NCBI RefSeq assembly: GCF_023715325.1
Contig: NZ_JAMBNX010000006.1
Span: 207,935 to 271,934 of the forward strand
Direction of reading: 5' to 3'
Length of the DNA: 64,000 nucleotides
Source: Agromyces mediolanus
GTDB lineage: Bacteria > Actinomycetota > Actinomycetes > Actinomycetales > Microbacteriaceae
In this document: positions 48,371 to 56,996 of the stretch, one piece after another
Numbering within the stretch: position 1 is the stretch's first letter
Layout of the letters: each line of letters starts with the position of its first letter
Made by a program: the position numbers and the translations under genes
The notes under the pieces: model-generated
Databases searched by the model: none
What the model saw: only the letters and a program-made list of their open reading frames with translations
Told to the model about the DNA's origin: nothing

Positions 48371-49849
48371 ATGACCGCCACCTCCGCCGACCGATCCGGC
48401 GCCCTGCTGCTCGACGTCGCCGACGTGCTGCGCGGGCCGGTGCCCGGCGAGTACCTCGATCGCGTGGTCGCGGTGCCGGCCGGCACGGGGGAGCTGCGGG
48501 TCGAGCTCGACTACGACAAGGTCACCGACCGCTTCCAGCTGTACGCCGCGCTCGTCGACCCGCACGGCGTGTTCCGCGGGCACGTGCAGTGCCCCGGCGG
48601 CCCCGGCCCGCGGGAGCTGCGGTTCGTCGTCGGTGAGCGCACCGCGAGCCCCGGCGCCATCGCCGGACCGATCCCCGCGGGCGAGTGGACGCTCAGGATC
48701 GACCTCGACCGCTTCCGTGAGGACGGCCCGTACGCGTTGCGACTCATCGCCGTGCCCGGGGCGCCCGAGGTATCCGCACCGCCCGAGGCATCCGCTCCCA
48801 CCGCGCCGTCCGCGACGTCGTCGCGCCCGGACGGGACGAGGGCCGCCCCCGGGCGGAGCTGGCTCCGCGGGGAGCTGCACTGCCACTCGGTGCACAGCGA
48901 CGGGCGCGACGAGGTCGCCGCGATCGTCGCCGAGGCGGGCACCCGCGGCCTCGACTTCCTCGCGCTCAGCGACCACTTCACCTGGAGCCACTGGGGGCCG
49001 CTCGCCGAGGCGGCCGCCTCGGCCGGCGGGCCGATCGTGCTGCCCTCCATCGAGGTCACCACCCACCGCGGTCACGGCAACGCGCACGGCCTGCGCGAGT
49101 GGGTCGACGTGTACGTCGACGGGCCCGAGCGGGGCGCGGGCGAGCTCGTCCGCGAGGTCCACGCGCAGGGCGGGCTGTTCGGGGTCAACCACCCCTTCAG
49201 CGGCCAGCAGGCCTGGCGGCGCGCCGACGTGCCGTGGGCGGAGGTCGACCTGCTCGAGGTCGTGAACCAGGGGCAGGACGCCAACAACGACGCCGCCATC
49301 GGCCTCTGGGACCGGCTGCTCGCCGAGGGCCACGACCTCGCCCCCGTCGCCGGCACCGACTGCCACGAACTCGGCGACCCGGCCCAGCGCCTGGGCCAGG
49401 TGGTCACCGCCGTTCGGGTCGCCGAACGGTCTACCGAGGGGCTGCTCGACGGGCTCCGCCGCGCCGCCACCGTCGTCACCCGCGGAGCCGAGCTCGACCT
49501 GCGGCTCCGCAGCGACGGCCGCGAAGCCGGGCTCGGCGAGCACCTCGAGCTCGGAGCCCGCCCCGTCGAGCTCGAGATCGACTTCCGCATCGACGTGCCC
49601 TGCGCGCTGTTCGTCATCCGCGACGGCCTGATGTGGTTCCAGGGCGACGTCGAGCCCGGCGACTCCCGGCTCGCCCTCGTCGACGACGAGCCCGTCGCCG
49701 CGGCGTACCGCGTCGAGCTGCACCGCCGCTCCGACGACCCGAGGCACTGGGCGTCCGCCTGGCGCTCGCACGAGTCCTTCGAGGCCCTCACGAGCTTCGT
49801 CCGCACGGTCCATCGCACCACCACGCACACGCACGAAGGAGAATCATGA
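48371..49849 (+). CDS. CehA/McbA-family metallohydrolase with PHP domain
   Basis: This 492-residue protein has an N-terminal beta-rich domain (1-150), an Ala/Pro-rich linker, then a PHP metal-dependent hydrolase domain with LHCHSVHSDG, LALSDHF, VNHPF and GTDCHELGD giving the His/Asp metal ligands (about 175-340). A C-terminal beta domain ends the protein. PHP enzymes cleave phosphoesters or phosphodiesters; CehA/McbA members can cleave other esters. There is no signal peptide, so it acts inside the cell. It is the first gene after the second operator and overlaps the binding-protein gene by 4 bp, pointing to a substrate brought in by that transporter. Confidence 0.85.
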   Translation: MTATSADRSGALLLDVADVLRGPVPGEYLDRVVAVPAGTGELRVELDYDKVTDRFQLYAALVDPHGVFRGHVQCPGGPGPRELRFVVGERTASPGAIAGPIPAGEWTLRIDLDRFREDGPYALRLIAVPGAPEVSAPPEASAPTAPSATSSRPDGTRAAPGRSWLRGELHCHSVHSDGRDEVAAIVAEAGTRGLDFLALSDHFTWSHWGPLAEAAASAGGPIVLPSIEVTTHRGHGNAHGLREWVDVYVDGPERGAGELVREVHAQGGLFGVNHPFSGQQAWRRADVPWAEVDLLEVVNQGQDANNDAAIGLWDRLLAEGHDLAPVAGTDCHELGDPAQRLGQVVTAVRVAERSTEGLLDGLRRAATVVTRGAELDLRLRSDGREAGLGEHLELGARPVELEIDFRIDVPCALFVIRDGLMWFQGDVEPGDSRLALVDDEPVAAAYRVELHRRSDDPRHWASAWRSHESFEALTSFVRTVHRTTTHTHEGES

Positions 49850-50883
49850 AGCACGGCAGGAAGTTCGCCGCGGTCGGCATCGCCGCCGTCTCGGCCTCGC
49901 TCGTCCTGAGCGGCTGCAGCGCCATCGTCGGCGGCCAGCCCTCGGGCGGCGACGACTCGGCCGAGTCCGGCACCGTCGTCGTCTACGCGGCCCACGGCCC
50001 CGAGGTGACCGACCCGATCATCGCCGCGTTCGAGAAGGCGTATCCCGACATCTCGGTCTCGCTCACCGCGAGCCCCGGCACGGGCGAGCTCATCAGCCGG
50101 GTCGAGAGCGAGATGAAGAACCCCCTCGGCGACGTCGCCTGGGGCGGTTCGAGCGAGAACTACGCCGCCGCCTCGGCCGACGCCTTCGCCGCGGTCGAGC
50201 TGGAGAACGACGCGGCCACCGTCGTCACCGACCCCGAGCACAAGTGGCACGCCACCGACGCGCTGTTCCAGGCCATCGCGGTGAACACCGAGCGCGTCAC
50301 CGACGCGTCGAGCTACCCCGAGAGCTTCGAGGACCTGGCCGACCCGAAGTGGCGCGAGGCCGGCCAGATCGCCTTCGCGAACCCGCGCTCGTCCGGCACC
50401 TCCTACTCGCTGCTCGCCGCCATGGTGACCGCGCACGACTGGGACTTCCTCGACGGCTTCCTGCCGAACGCGAAGGTCGTCGACGGCAGCTCGCAGATGT
50501 TCGACGGCGTGCGCACCGGCGAGTACGCGCTCGGCTTCATCAACGAGGACCTCGGCGCCACCTGGGTCGCCGAGGGCGCCCCGCTCGAGCTCATCTACCC
50601 GAGTGACGTCGTCTCGAACCAGATCGGCGTCGCCGCCGTCATCGAGGGCGCGAAGCACCCGAAGGCCGCCGAGACCTTCGTGAACTACCTCATGTCGAAG
50701 GAGGCGCAGCAGCTCATGGTCGACGAGGTCGGCCGCCGCTCGGCCCGCACCGACGTCGCCCCGCCCGCCGGCCTGCCCGCCGCCGACGAGCTGAAGCTCG
50801 CCGCTCCGGACCCCGCGGTCTTCGCGACCGACAAGGACGCCGTGCTCACCCGCTTCGACGAGAAGCTCGCGAGCGCCAAGTAA
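49846..50883 (+). CDS. ABC substrate-binding lipoprotein (ferric/hexose-phosphate/phosphonate type)
   Basis: This 345-residue lipoprotein has the lipobox LSGC (Cys24). The mature start VVVYAAHGPEVTDPIIAAFEK, then VSLTASPGTGELISRVESEM and DVAWGGSSENY, place it in the family 1/6 binding-protein group that includes iron (FbpA), hexose phosphate (AfuA) and 2-aminoethylphosphonate binders. The Tyr-Tyr iron ligand pair is not seen, so an organic anion is more likely. It is co-translated with the PHP hydrolase (4-bp overlap). Confidence 0.87.
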   Translation: MKHGRKFAAVGIAAVSASLVLSGCSAIVGGQPSGGDDSAESGTVVVYAAHGPEVTDPIIAAFEKAYPDISVSLTASPGTGELISRVESEMKNPLGDVAWGGSSENYAAASADAFAAVELENDAATVVTDPEHKWHATDALFQAIAVNTERVTDASSYPESFEDLADPKWREAGQIAFANPRSSGTSYSLLAAMVTAHDWDFLDGFLPNAKVVDGSSQMFDGVRTGEYALGFINEDLGATWVAEGAPLELIYPSDVVSNQIGVAAVIEGAKHPKAAETFVNYLMSKEAQQLMVDEVGRRSARTDVAPPAGLPAADELKLAAPDPAVFATDKDAVLTRFDEKLASAK

Positions 50884-50894
50884 TCCATCCCCGA

Positions 50895-50925
50895 GGCCGG
50901 GCCGACGCGAGGCGTCGGCCCGGCC
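50895..50925 (+). terminator. Strong hairpin after the binding-protein gene
   Basis: A perfect 14-bp inverted repeat, GGCCGGGCCGACGC and GCGTCGGCCCGGCC with a 3-nt loop, lies between the binding protein and the permease. It probably protects or partly ends the upstream mRNA. Confidence 0.7.
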
Positions 50926-50940
50926 GGAAACGGTGCCAAC

Positions 50941-52674
50941 ATGCCTAGCAACGACCTGCGGGACCGCGTCGAACCGCTCGAGGAGACGCTCGCGCCGCCC
51001 GCACCCGTCCCCGTCAAGCGCCGCGCGAGCCGTCGACCCGGCGTCTGGCTCCTCGTCGCGCTCGGGCTGCTCCTGCTCCTCGCCTCGACGATCGTGCTCC
51101 CGCAGCTCCGGCTCGTCGGCGAGGCGTTCACGGACGACGGCGGCTTCTCGTTCGCGAACTTCATCGAGTTCTTCACGACGCCGAGGTTCCAGGAAGCCAT
51201 CCTGAACTCGCTCGTCGTCGCGGTCGTCGCTGGCGTGCTCGCCTGCGCCGTCGCGGTGCCGGCCGCCTACGTGCTCGCGCAGTTCGACCTGCCGGGCCGC
51301 AACGGCTTCCTCACCCTCGCCACGATGGCGACCGTGTCGCCGCCCTTCCTCGGCGCCTACGCCTGGGTGCTGCTGCTCGGCCGCGGCGGCATCCTCACCA
51401 CCCAGCTTCGGGCCTGGGGCATCGAGCTGCCGTTCGACACCATCATCGGGCCCGGCGGCATCGTCTGGGTGACGGTCTGGGCCACCCAGGCGCTCGTGTT
51501 CCTGCTCGCCTACGACGCGTTCCGGGCGATCGACCCGAGCCTCGACGAGGCCTCCTCGAGCGTCGGCGCCGGCCCCTGGCGCACCCGCCTGCGGATCGTG
51601 CTGCCGATGGCCGTCCCGGCCCTCGTCACCGGCTTCTACATGTCGAGCATGAAGATCTTCACCGACTTCGGCACGCCGCTCATCATCGGCGGCGGCACCC
51701 CGATGCTGCCGACGGCCGTCTACTACGAGTTCCTCTCCGAGGTCTCGACGAACCCGGCCATCGCCTCCGCCGGCAGCCTCGTCATGCTCGGCGTCGCCTG
51801 CATCGCCCTCGCGCTCCAGCAGTGGGCGCTGCGCCGCCGCACCTACGCCTCGGTGTCGAGCCGGCGCCGTCCGCTCCAGCCGGTGCGCGGCGTGAAGAAG
51901 GGCCTCATGATCGCCTACCTCGGCGTCGTCTTCGGCTTCTCCTTCGTGCCGCACCTCGTCGTCGTCGGCACGAGCCTGCTGACCTGGAAGGCCGGCATCC
52001 TGAAGTGGGTCCCGACCTTCGACAACTACGTGCGGCTCTTCGACGAGAACCTCGAGGTCATCCTGATGAGCCTGCTGCTCGCGGGGATCGCCTGCGTGCT
52101 CTGCGTCATCGTCGCCGTGCTCGTCGCGTACCTCACCGTGCGCCGCCGTTACACGGTCATCAGCCCCGCGCTGAACGTCATCACGATGGTGCCGTACATC
52201 ATCCCGGGCACGGTGCTCGCGATCGGCCTCATCCTCGCCTTCGGCAGCGGCCCGCTGATCCTCACCGGCACGGCGACGATCCTCGTGCTGGCGTACTTCA
52301 TCCGCCGCATCCCCTATGTGACGAAGTCGATCGAGGCCGCGCTCACGCAGGTGCACCCCGCCCTCGAGGAGGCGGCGATGAGCGTCGGTGCGAAGCCGAT
52401 GCGCGCGTTCCGGCAGATCACCGTCCCGCTCGTGCGCCCCGCGATCGTCTCCGGGGGCACCGTCGGCTTCCTGCAGATGGTCACCGAGCTGAGCGCCACG
52501 GTGATGCTGTACTCCGTGCCGTTCATCACGATGACGGTGGTCATCTTCACCAACGCCATGCAGCCGGCGAGCCCCTTCGGCGTCGCCTCCGCGATGACGG
52601 TCGTGCTGATGCTGGCCGTCTACATCCCGCTGTACTTCGTGCGGCGCAAGTTCGCCTCGGTCACGAGCGTCTAG
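50941..52674 (+). CDS. Fused double permease of ABC importer (FbpB/AfuB type)
   Basis: This 577-residue protein has two six-helix permease halves in one chain. The first EAA loop is EASSSVGAGPWRTRLRIVLPMAVPALVTG (about 200-228) and the second EAAMSVGAKPMRAFRQITVPLVRPAIVSG (about 475-503). A charged linker joins the halves. This double form is typical of ferric, hexose-phosphate and phosphonate importers. No strong ribosome site is seen before the ATG at 50941. Confidence 0.93.
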   Translation: MPSNDLRDRVEPLEETLAPPAPVPVKRRASRRPGVWLLVALGLLLLLASTIVLPQLRLVGEAFTDDGGFSFANFIEFFTTPRFQEAILNSLVVAVVAGVLACAVAVPAAYVLAQFDLPGRNGFLTLATMATVSPPFLGAYAWVLLLGRGGILTTQLRAWGIELPFDTIIGPGGIVWVTVWATQALVFLLAYDAFRAIDPSLDEASSSVGAGPWRTRLRIVLPMAVPALVTGFYMSSMKIFTDFGTPLIIGGGTPMLPTAVYYEFLSEVSTNPAIASAGSLVMLGVACIALALQQWALRRRTYASVSSRRRPLQPVRGVKKGLMIAYLGVVFGFSFVPHLVVVGTSLLTWKAGILKWVPTFDNYVRLFDENLEVILMSLLLAGIACVLCVIVAVLVAYLTVRRRYTVISPALNVITMVPYIIPGTVLAIGLILAFGSGPLILTGTATILVLAYFIRRIPYVTKSIEAALTQVHPALEEAAMSVGAKPMRAFRQITVPLVRPAIVSGGTVGFLQMVTELSATVMLYSVPFITMTVVIFTNAMQPASPFGVASAMTVVLMLAVYIPLYFVRRKFASVTSV

Positions 52675-52690
52675 AGAAAGCGAGAGAGCA

Positions 52691-53818
52691 ATGGAACGTG
52701 GCAACGGAGTCGCCGTCGGCGTCGAGGCGATCAGCAAGGAGTTCCCCGGGCACGTCGCGCTGAAAGGCGTCGACCTCGAGATCGAGGCGCGCTCGTTCAC
52801 GACGCTCCTCGGGCCCTCGGGCTGCGGCAAGACGACACTGCTGCGCATCCTCGCGGGCTTCGAGACCGCGACGAGCGGCCGGGTCACCTTCGACGGGCGC
52901 GACATCGCCCGGATGCCGTCGTGGAAGCGCAACATCGGCTTCGTCTTCCAGAACTACGCCCTCTGGCCGCACATGAGCATCCGCGACAACATCGCCTACG
53001 GGCTGAAGCTGCGCAAGCTCGGCAAGGAGCAGATCGCGGAGCGTGTCGCCGAGTCGCTGCGGATGGTCGGCCTCGACGGGCGCGCCGAGGCGTTCCCCGG
53101 GCAGCTGTCCGGCGGGCAGCAGCAGCGTGTCGCCATCGCCCGCGCCCTCGCGCTCCGGCCGAACGTGCTGCTCCTCGACGAGCCGCTGTCGAACCTCGAC
53201 GCGAAGATGCGCATCGGCATGCGTCAGGAGCTGCTGCGCCTCCAGCGCGAGGTCGGCATCACCGCCGTCTACGTGACGCACGACCAGGAGGAGGCGCTCG
53301 AGATGAGCGACCAGGTCGCGGTCATGCACGACGGCCGGATCGACCAGGTCGGCTCGCCGCAGGCGATCTACGAGACGCCCGAGACGGCGTTCGTCGCCTC
53401 CTTCATCGGCCACGTGACGCTCCTCGGCGGCGTGAGCGACGGCGCGGGCGGATTCCGCTCCGACCTGCCGATCGCCGGCGCGTTGCCCGCGTTCGACGGC
53501 GCCCTGCCCACCGGTCGGGTACAGCTCGTGCTGCGGCCGGAGGACCTCGACCTCGTCGACGACGTCGAGCACGCGCACCTCCGCGGCACCCTGGTGCGTT
53601 CGAGCTACCACGGTCGCGGCTACCGTTCGGCGCTGCGACTGGCCGACGGCACGCTGTGCGAGGTCGACCACCGCCGTCCGGTGGCGGCCGCCACCGGCGA
53701 GGAGGCCGGCATCCGCGTGGGCGCCGCGGCCCTCGTGCCCGAGTCCGACGACTACTATCGCGAGGCGGCGCCCGAGGCCGAGTCGGCCGAGGAACTCGTC
53801 GCCGCGCCGGCCGCGTGA
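52691..53818 (+). CDS. ABC importer ATP-binding protein (FbpC/PotA type)
   Basis: This 375-residue ATPase has Walker A GPSGCGKTT (about 41-49), Q-loop VFQNYALWPH, signature LSGGQQQR, Walker B VLLLDEPLSNLD and switch His VTHDQEEAL. A C-terminal TOBE domain contains LVLRPEDLDLV. It lies 16 bp after the permease, after a GAAAGCGAGAGAG leader. It completes the importer with the binding protein and fused permease. Confidence 0.94.
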   Translation: MERGNGVAVGVEAISKEFPGHVALKGVDLEIEARSFTTLLGPSGCGKTTLLRILAGFETATSGRVTFDGRDIARMPSWKRNIGFVFQNYALWPHMSIRDNIAYGLKLRKLGKEQIAERVAESLRMVGLDGRAEAFPGQLSGGQQQRVAIARALALRPNVLLLDEPLSNLDAKMRIGMRQELLRLQREVGITAVYVTHDQEEALEMSDQVAVMHDGRIDQVGSPQAIYETPETAFVASFIGHVTLLGGVSDGAGGFRSDLPIAGALPAFDGALPTGRVQLVLRPEDLDLVDDVEHAHLRGTLVRSSYHGRGYRSALRLADGTLCEVDHRRPVAAATGEEAGIRVGAAALVPESDDYYREAAPEAESAEELVAAPAA

Positions 53819-53844
53819 GCGACCGTACGAAGAAGGAGCAGCAG

Positions 53845-54738
53845 ATGCGCATCGGTTCGGCCCCCGTCAGCTTCGGCATCCACGGCGGGGCGGATGTCTC
53901 CAAGCTCGCCGCGACCCCGCGCGAGCTCGTCGCGGCGATGGCCGCGGCCGGCTACACCGGCTCGGAGCTCGGCCCGCCCGGGTTCTTCGGCACTCCCGAG
54001 GAGACGGCGACCCTGTTCGCCGACCACGGCCTCGCGGTCCTCGGCGCCTACGTGCCGCTGCACCTCAGCCAGCCCGACGAGGTCATGGCCGCCGACCTGG
54101 AGGGCATGCGCCGCACGCTGGACGAGCTCGCCGCGGCGGGCGGCGACGGACTCGCGATCCTCGCCGACGAGGGCGACGAGGCGATCATCGCGCACCCCTT
54201 CCGGCCGAACGCCGAACGCGGCCTCGACGCCGCGCAGTGGGACCTCGCGCTCGAGCGGCTCGCCGCGGCCGAGGAGCTGGCCCGGGCGGCGGGGCTCCGC
54301 ACGAGCTTCCACCCGCACTTCGGCACCTACGTGGAGCAGGCACCCGAGATCGACGTGCTGCTGCAGCAGAGCGGCATCGGCCTCTGCCTCGACACCGGCC
54401 ACTTCGTGCTCGGCGGCGCCGACCCGGTCGCGTACCTCCGCGAGTGGGGCCACCGGGTGAACCACGTGCACGTGAAGGACGTCCGCCCCGCCGTGCTCGA
54501 GGCCGCCAAGGCTTCGGGCAACGAGCGCATCGACGACTGGTGGGACGAGGTCTCGGTGCCGCTCGGCACCGGCGACGGCCCGCTCGAGGAGTTCCTCGCC
54601 GAGCTCGGCCGCAGCGACTACGACGGCTGGCTCGTCGTCGAGCAGGACGGCGCGCCCGCGACCGCCGAGACCTGGGACCGCATCGTCGGCGACCAGCGGC
54701 ACAACCACGACTGGATCGCCGGGCGGCTCGGCCGATGA
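53845..54738 (+). CDS. Sugar-phosphate isomerase/epimerase, IolE-like (inosose dehydratase group)
   Basis: This 297-residue TIM-barrel protein of the AP-endonuclease 2 fold has GYTGSELGPPGFFG at the start, the metal-ligand region SFHPHFGTYVEQ, CLDTGHFVLGG, NHVHVKDV and WLVVEQD. This matches IolE and its relatives, which dehydrate 2-keto-myo-inositol. A GAAGGAG ribosome site precedes the ATG at 53845; a GTG at 53815 overlapping the ATPase stop is an alternative. It supplies the inosose dehydratase step that the front of the operon lacks. Confidence 0.87.
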   Translation: MRIGSAPVSFGIHGGADVSKLAATPRELVAAMAAAGYTGSELGPPGFFGTPEETATLFADHGLAVLGAYVPLHLSQPDEVMAADLEGMRRTLDELAAAGGDGLAILADEGDEAIIAHPFRPNAERGLDAAQWDLALERLAAAEELARAAGLRTSFHPHFGTYVEQAPEIDVLLQQSGIGLCLDTGHFVLGGADPVAYLREWGHRVNHVHVKDVRPAVLEAAKASGNERIDDWWDEVSVPLGTGDGPLEEFLAELGRSDYDGWLVVEQDGAPATAETWDRIVGDQRHNHDWIAGRLGR

Positions 54739-55697
54739 CCGAGGCCGTGCTCGCCCTCGACGTCGGGGGCACGAAGGCGCACGGCGCACTCGTCGACCGC
54801 GAGTACCGGCTGCTCGACGAGGGCTTCGCGCGGACGGCCGGGCGCGACCCCGGCCTCGCGGCGACGCTCGGTCTCGCCGCCGGACTGCTCGAGCGGGCCG
54901 CGCGCGCCGGGACGACGGTGCGCGCGGTCGTCGCCGGCTTCCCCGAGTACGTCTCGAACGACGGCGTCGTCACCGCGCACGAGGTGCTCGACTGGACCGT
55001 GCAGCCCGGGGAGGCGCTCGCCGCGCTCGCGGGCGGCGTCCCGGTCCGTGTCGCGAGCGACGTGAAGGCGGGTGCGCTCGGCGAGCTCGCCCTCGGCCGC
55101 GGGCGCGAGCACGACGGCTTCGTCTACGTTTCGCTCGGCACCGGCATCTCCACCGCGATCGTGCTCGATCGCCGCGTCCACGACGGCGCGCGCGGCGAGG
55201 CGATCGGCTTCGGCGAGTGGTCGGTGCCCGCGGAGCTCGACCCCGCCTGGCGCGGCAACCTCGAGGGCTTCGCCTCCGGCTCCGGCATCGCCGCGCGCTA
55301 CCTCGCGCGCACCGGGACCGAGCTCCCCGAGGGAGGCGCGCGCGGCGTCCTCGAGGCGGATGCCTCGGGCGACCCCGTCGCGGCCGAGATCGTCGACAGC
55401 GCCGCCGCCGCGATCGGGCGCGCCATCGCGCAGCTCGTCTCGCTGCTCGACCCGCCCGCCATCGTGCTGGCGGGCGGCCTCGGCTCCGCGGACACGCGGC
55501 TGGCCCGAGGCATCCGCACCGAGTACGAGCGCATCGCGTCGCGCCGGCCGTCGCCGCCGCCGCTCCTGCCGAGCGGCGTGCCCACGAACCCCGGACTCCT
55601 GGGCGCCGCCGCGCTCGCCTGGGAGCTCGCCACCGCCTCCGAGGCCGCGCCATCGCTCGCGGCCGCCCCAGCATCACGAGAAGAGAGAACCGCATGA
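54735..55697 (+). CDS. ROK-family sugar kinase
   Basis: This 320-residue protein has the ATP site ALDVGGTKAHGAL (about 6-18), the phosphate loop SLGTGIS (about 135-142) and the conserved SDVKAGALGELALGRG and AGGLGSADTRL. The usual ROK zinc motif CGCxGCxE is missing, so this is a divergent branch. It probably phosphorylates a sugar or amino sugar; the NagB-like gene in the same operon makes an amino sugar attractive. It overlaps its neighbours by 4 bp on both sides (54735-54738 and 55694-55697). Confidence 0.82.
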   Translation: MTEAVLALDVGGTKAHGALVDREYRLLDEGFARTAGRDPGLAATLGLAAGLLERAARAGTTVRAVVAGFPEYVSNDGVVTAHEVLDWTVQPGEALAALAGGVPVRVASDVKAGALGELALGRGREHDGFVYVSLGTGISTAIVLDRRVHDGARGEAIGFGEWSVPAELDPAWRGNLEGFASGSGIAARYLARTGTELPEGGARGVLEADASGDPVAAEIVDSAAAAIGRAIAQLVSLLDPPAIVLAGGLGSADTRLARGIRTEYERIASRRPSPPPLLPSGVPTNPGLLGAAALAWELATASEAAPSLAAAPASREERTA

Positions 55698-56815
55698 CCG
55701 CACCCGTCCGCATCGCCGTGATCGGCGCAGGCACCATCACCCAGTCGGTGCACCTGCCGAGCCTCGCGCGCGCCGGCTACGAGATCGCCGTCGTCTGCGA
55801 CCTGTCGCCGTCGCGCGTCGCCGAGGTCACCGGGCGCACCGGCATCCGCGGCACCACCTCCCCGGCCGAGGCGATCGCCGCGCCCGAGGTCGAGGCCGTG
55901 CTCATCGCCACGCCCGGCTCGCACGCGCAGCTCGCGCTCGCCGCCATCCGCGCCGGCAAGCACGTGCTCGCCGAGAAGCCGCTCGCCCTCACCATCGCCG
56001 AGATCGAGGAGCTCGAGGCGGCCGCCGCCGAGGCCGGCGTCGTCGCGCAGGTCGGCTACATGAAGATGTACGACCCGCTCACCGAGCGGGCGCGTGCTGA
56101 GCTCGCCGAGCTCGTCGACGTGCGGCTCGTGCGCATCACCGTCGCCCACCCCGACGACCTGCCCCAGGTCGACCACCTGCGGATGACGCCCCCGCAGCCC
56201 GACGCCGACCTCGCGGAGATCGAGCGCGCCCAGGCGTACGAGGCCGAGCAGTCGGCCATCGCCCTGCCCGGCGCGTCCGACGCGGTGCAGCGCTACTACC
56301 GGAACGTGCTGAACGGCTCGGTCGTGCACGAGTTCAGCCTCCTGCGCGCGCTCGGCCTGGAGCTGCCCGAGGCGTGGACCGCCGAGGCGTTCCCCACCCT
56401 CGAGGGCAGCGCCCCGGCCTCCCTCATCGCAACGGCCGCGGTCGGCGACGTGCGGTACGTGCTGAGCTGGAACTGGCTCCCCGAGTACCCGGAGTACGAC
56501 GAGGAGCTGAAGGTGCTCGCCGCGAACGGCCGCCTCGAGTACCACCTCGCGAAGCCGTACCTGCTGGAGGAGCGCAGCCGGCTCCGCGTCGAGCGGAACG
56601 CCGGGCTCGAGCGCCGCGACACGAGCTACGCCGACGGCTACGAGACCGGGTTCCTGCGCCAGCTCGACGCCTTCGCGCGGGCCATCCGCCACGGCGAGCC
56701 GGTCGTGTCCGATTTCGCGGGAGCCAAGCGCGACGTGCGCAGCCTGCAGGCGCTCGCCAAGGCGATCGGCGCCGCCCGCGGCGAGACGATCCGCACGGAG
56801 ACCGACGCCTCCTGA
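55694..56815 (+). CDS. Gfo/Idh/MocA-family oxidoreductase (possible inositol dehydrogenase)
   Basis: This 373-residue protein has an N-terminal Rossmann fold IAVIGAGTITQSVHLP, the family motif GKHVLAEKPLAL (about 95-106), and a C-terminal alpha/beta substrate domain with GSVVHEFSLLRALG, whose His fits the MocA active site. NAD(P)-dependent oxidation of inositol to inosose (IolG activity) is expected in this operon and otherwise not encoded, so this role is inferred. It is the last gene before a strong terminator. Confidence 0.87.
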   Translation: MTAPVRIAVIGAGTITQSVHLPSLARAGYEIAVVCDLSPSRVAEVTGRTGIRGTTSPAEAIAAPEVEAVLIATPGSHAQLALAAIRAGKHVLAEKPLALTIAEIEELEAAAAEAGVVAQVGYMKMYDPLTERARAELAELVDVRLVRITVAHPDDLPQVDHLRMTPPQPDADLAEIERAQAYEAEQSAIALPGASDAVQRYYRNVLNGSVVHEFSLLRALGLELPEAWTAEAFPTLEGSAPASLIATAAVGDVRYVLSWNWLPEYPEYDEELKVLAANGRLEYHLAKPYLLEERSRLRVERNAGLERRDTSYADGYETGFLRQLDAFARAIRHGEPVVSDFAGAKRDVRSLQALAKAIGAARGETIRTETDAS

Positions 56816-56827
56816 GCCCGTCCCTCA

Positions 56828-56873
56828 AACGACGAGTTGCCCGACTTTCATGAAAGTCGGGCAACTCGTCGTT
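56828..56873. terminator. Perfect 46-bp palindrome, operon terminator
   Basis: Two 23-bp arms, beginning AACGACGAGTTGCCCGAC and meeting at TTTCATGAAA, are exact reverse complements with no loop. It lies 12 bp after the MocA stop and upstream of the convergent GntR gene's end, so it can stop both transcripts. Confidence 0.85.
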
Positions 56874-56879
56874 CGGGTG

Positions 56880-56987
56880 TCGCTGAGCTCGTCGAAGCGG
56901 GTGGTTCGCTGAGCTGGTCGAAGCGGGCGGTTCGCTGAGCTCGTCGAAGCGGCCGCTCGACGGGCTCGGCCCCTCGACGGGCTCGGG
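56880..56987. repeat. REP-like repeat cluster
   Basis: Three direct copies of TCGCTGAGCTSGTCGAAGCGG start at 56880, 56906 and 56932 (26-bp period). Two inverted-type copies CTCGACGGGCTCGG follow near 56956-56987. This looks like the dispersed extragenic repeat of many actinobacteria with the core GAGCTCGTCGAA. Confidence 0.7.
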
Positions 56988-56996
56988 GAACCAGGG

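Noticed and set aside
49072..52935. Open frame of 1287 codons on the minus strand
   Set aside because: It lies antisense to the PHP, binding-protein and permease genes, has extreme Arg/Glu/Gly composition and no motifs; it is a shadow of high-GC codon bias.
49846..53818. Iron importer assignment for the FbpABC-like transporter
   Set aside because: The gene set around it is for sugar and phosphoester breakdown, and I do not see the Tyr-Tyr iron ligands in the binding protein; the family also includes organic-phosphate importers.
56880..56987. CRISPR array
   Set aside because: The 26-bp periodicity is made of repeat nearly end to end with 5-bp gaps, not unique spacers, and there are no cas genes. 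No other CRISPR-like array is seen in the window.
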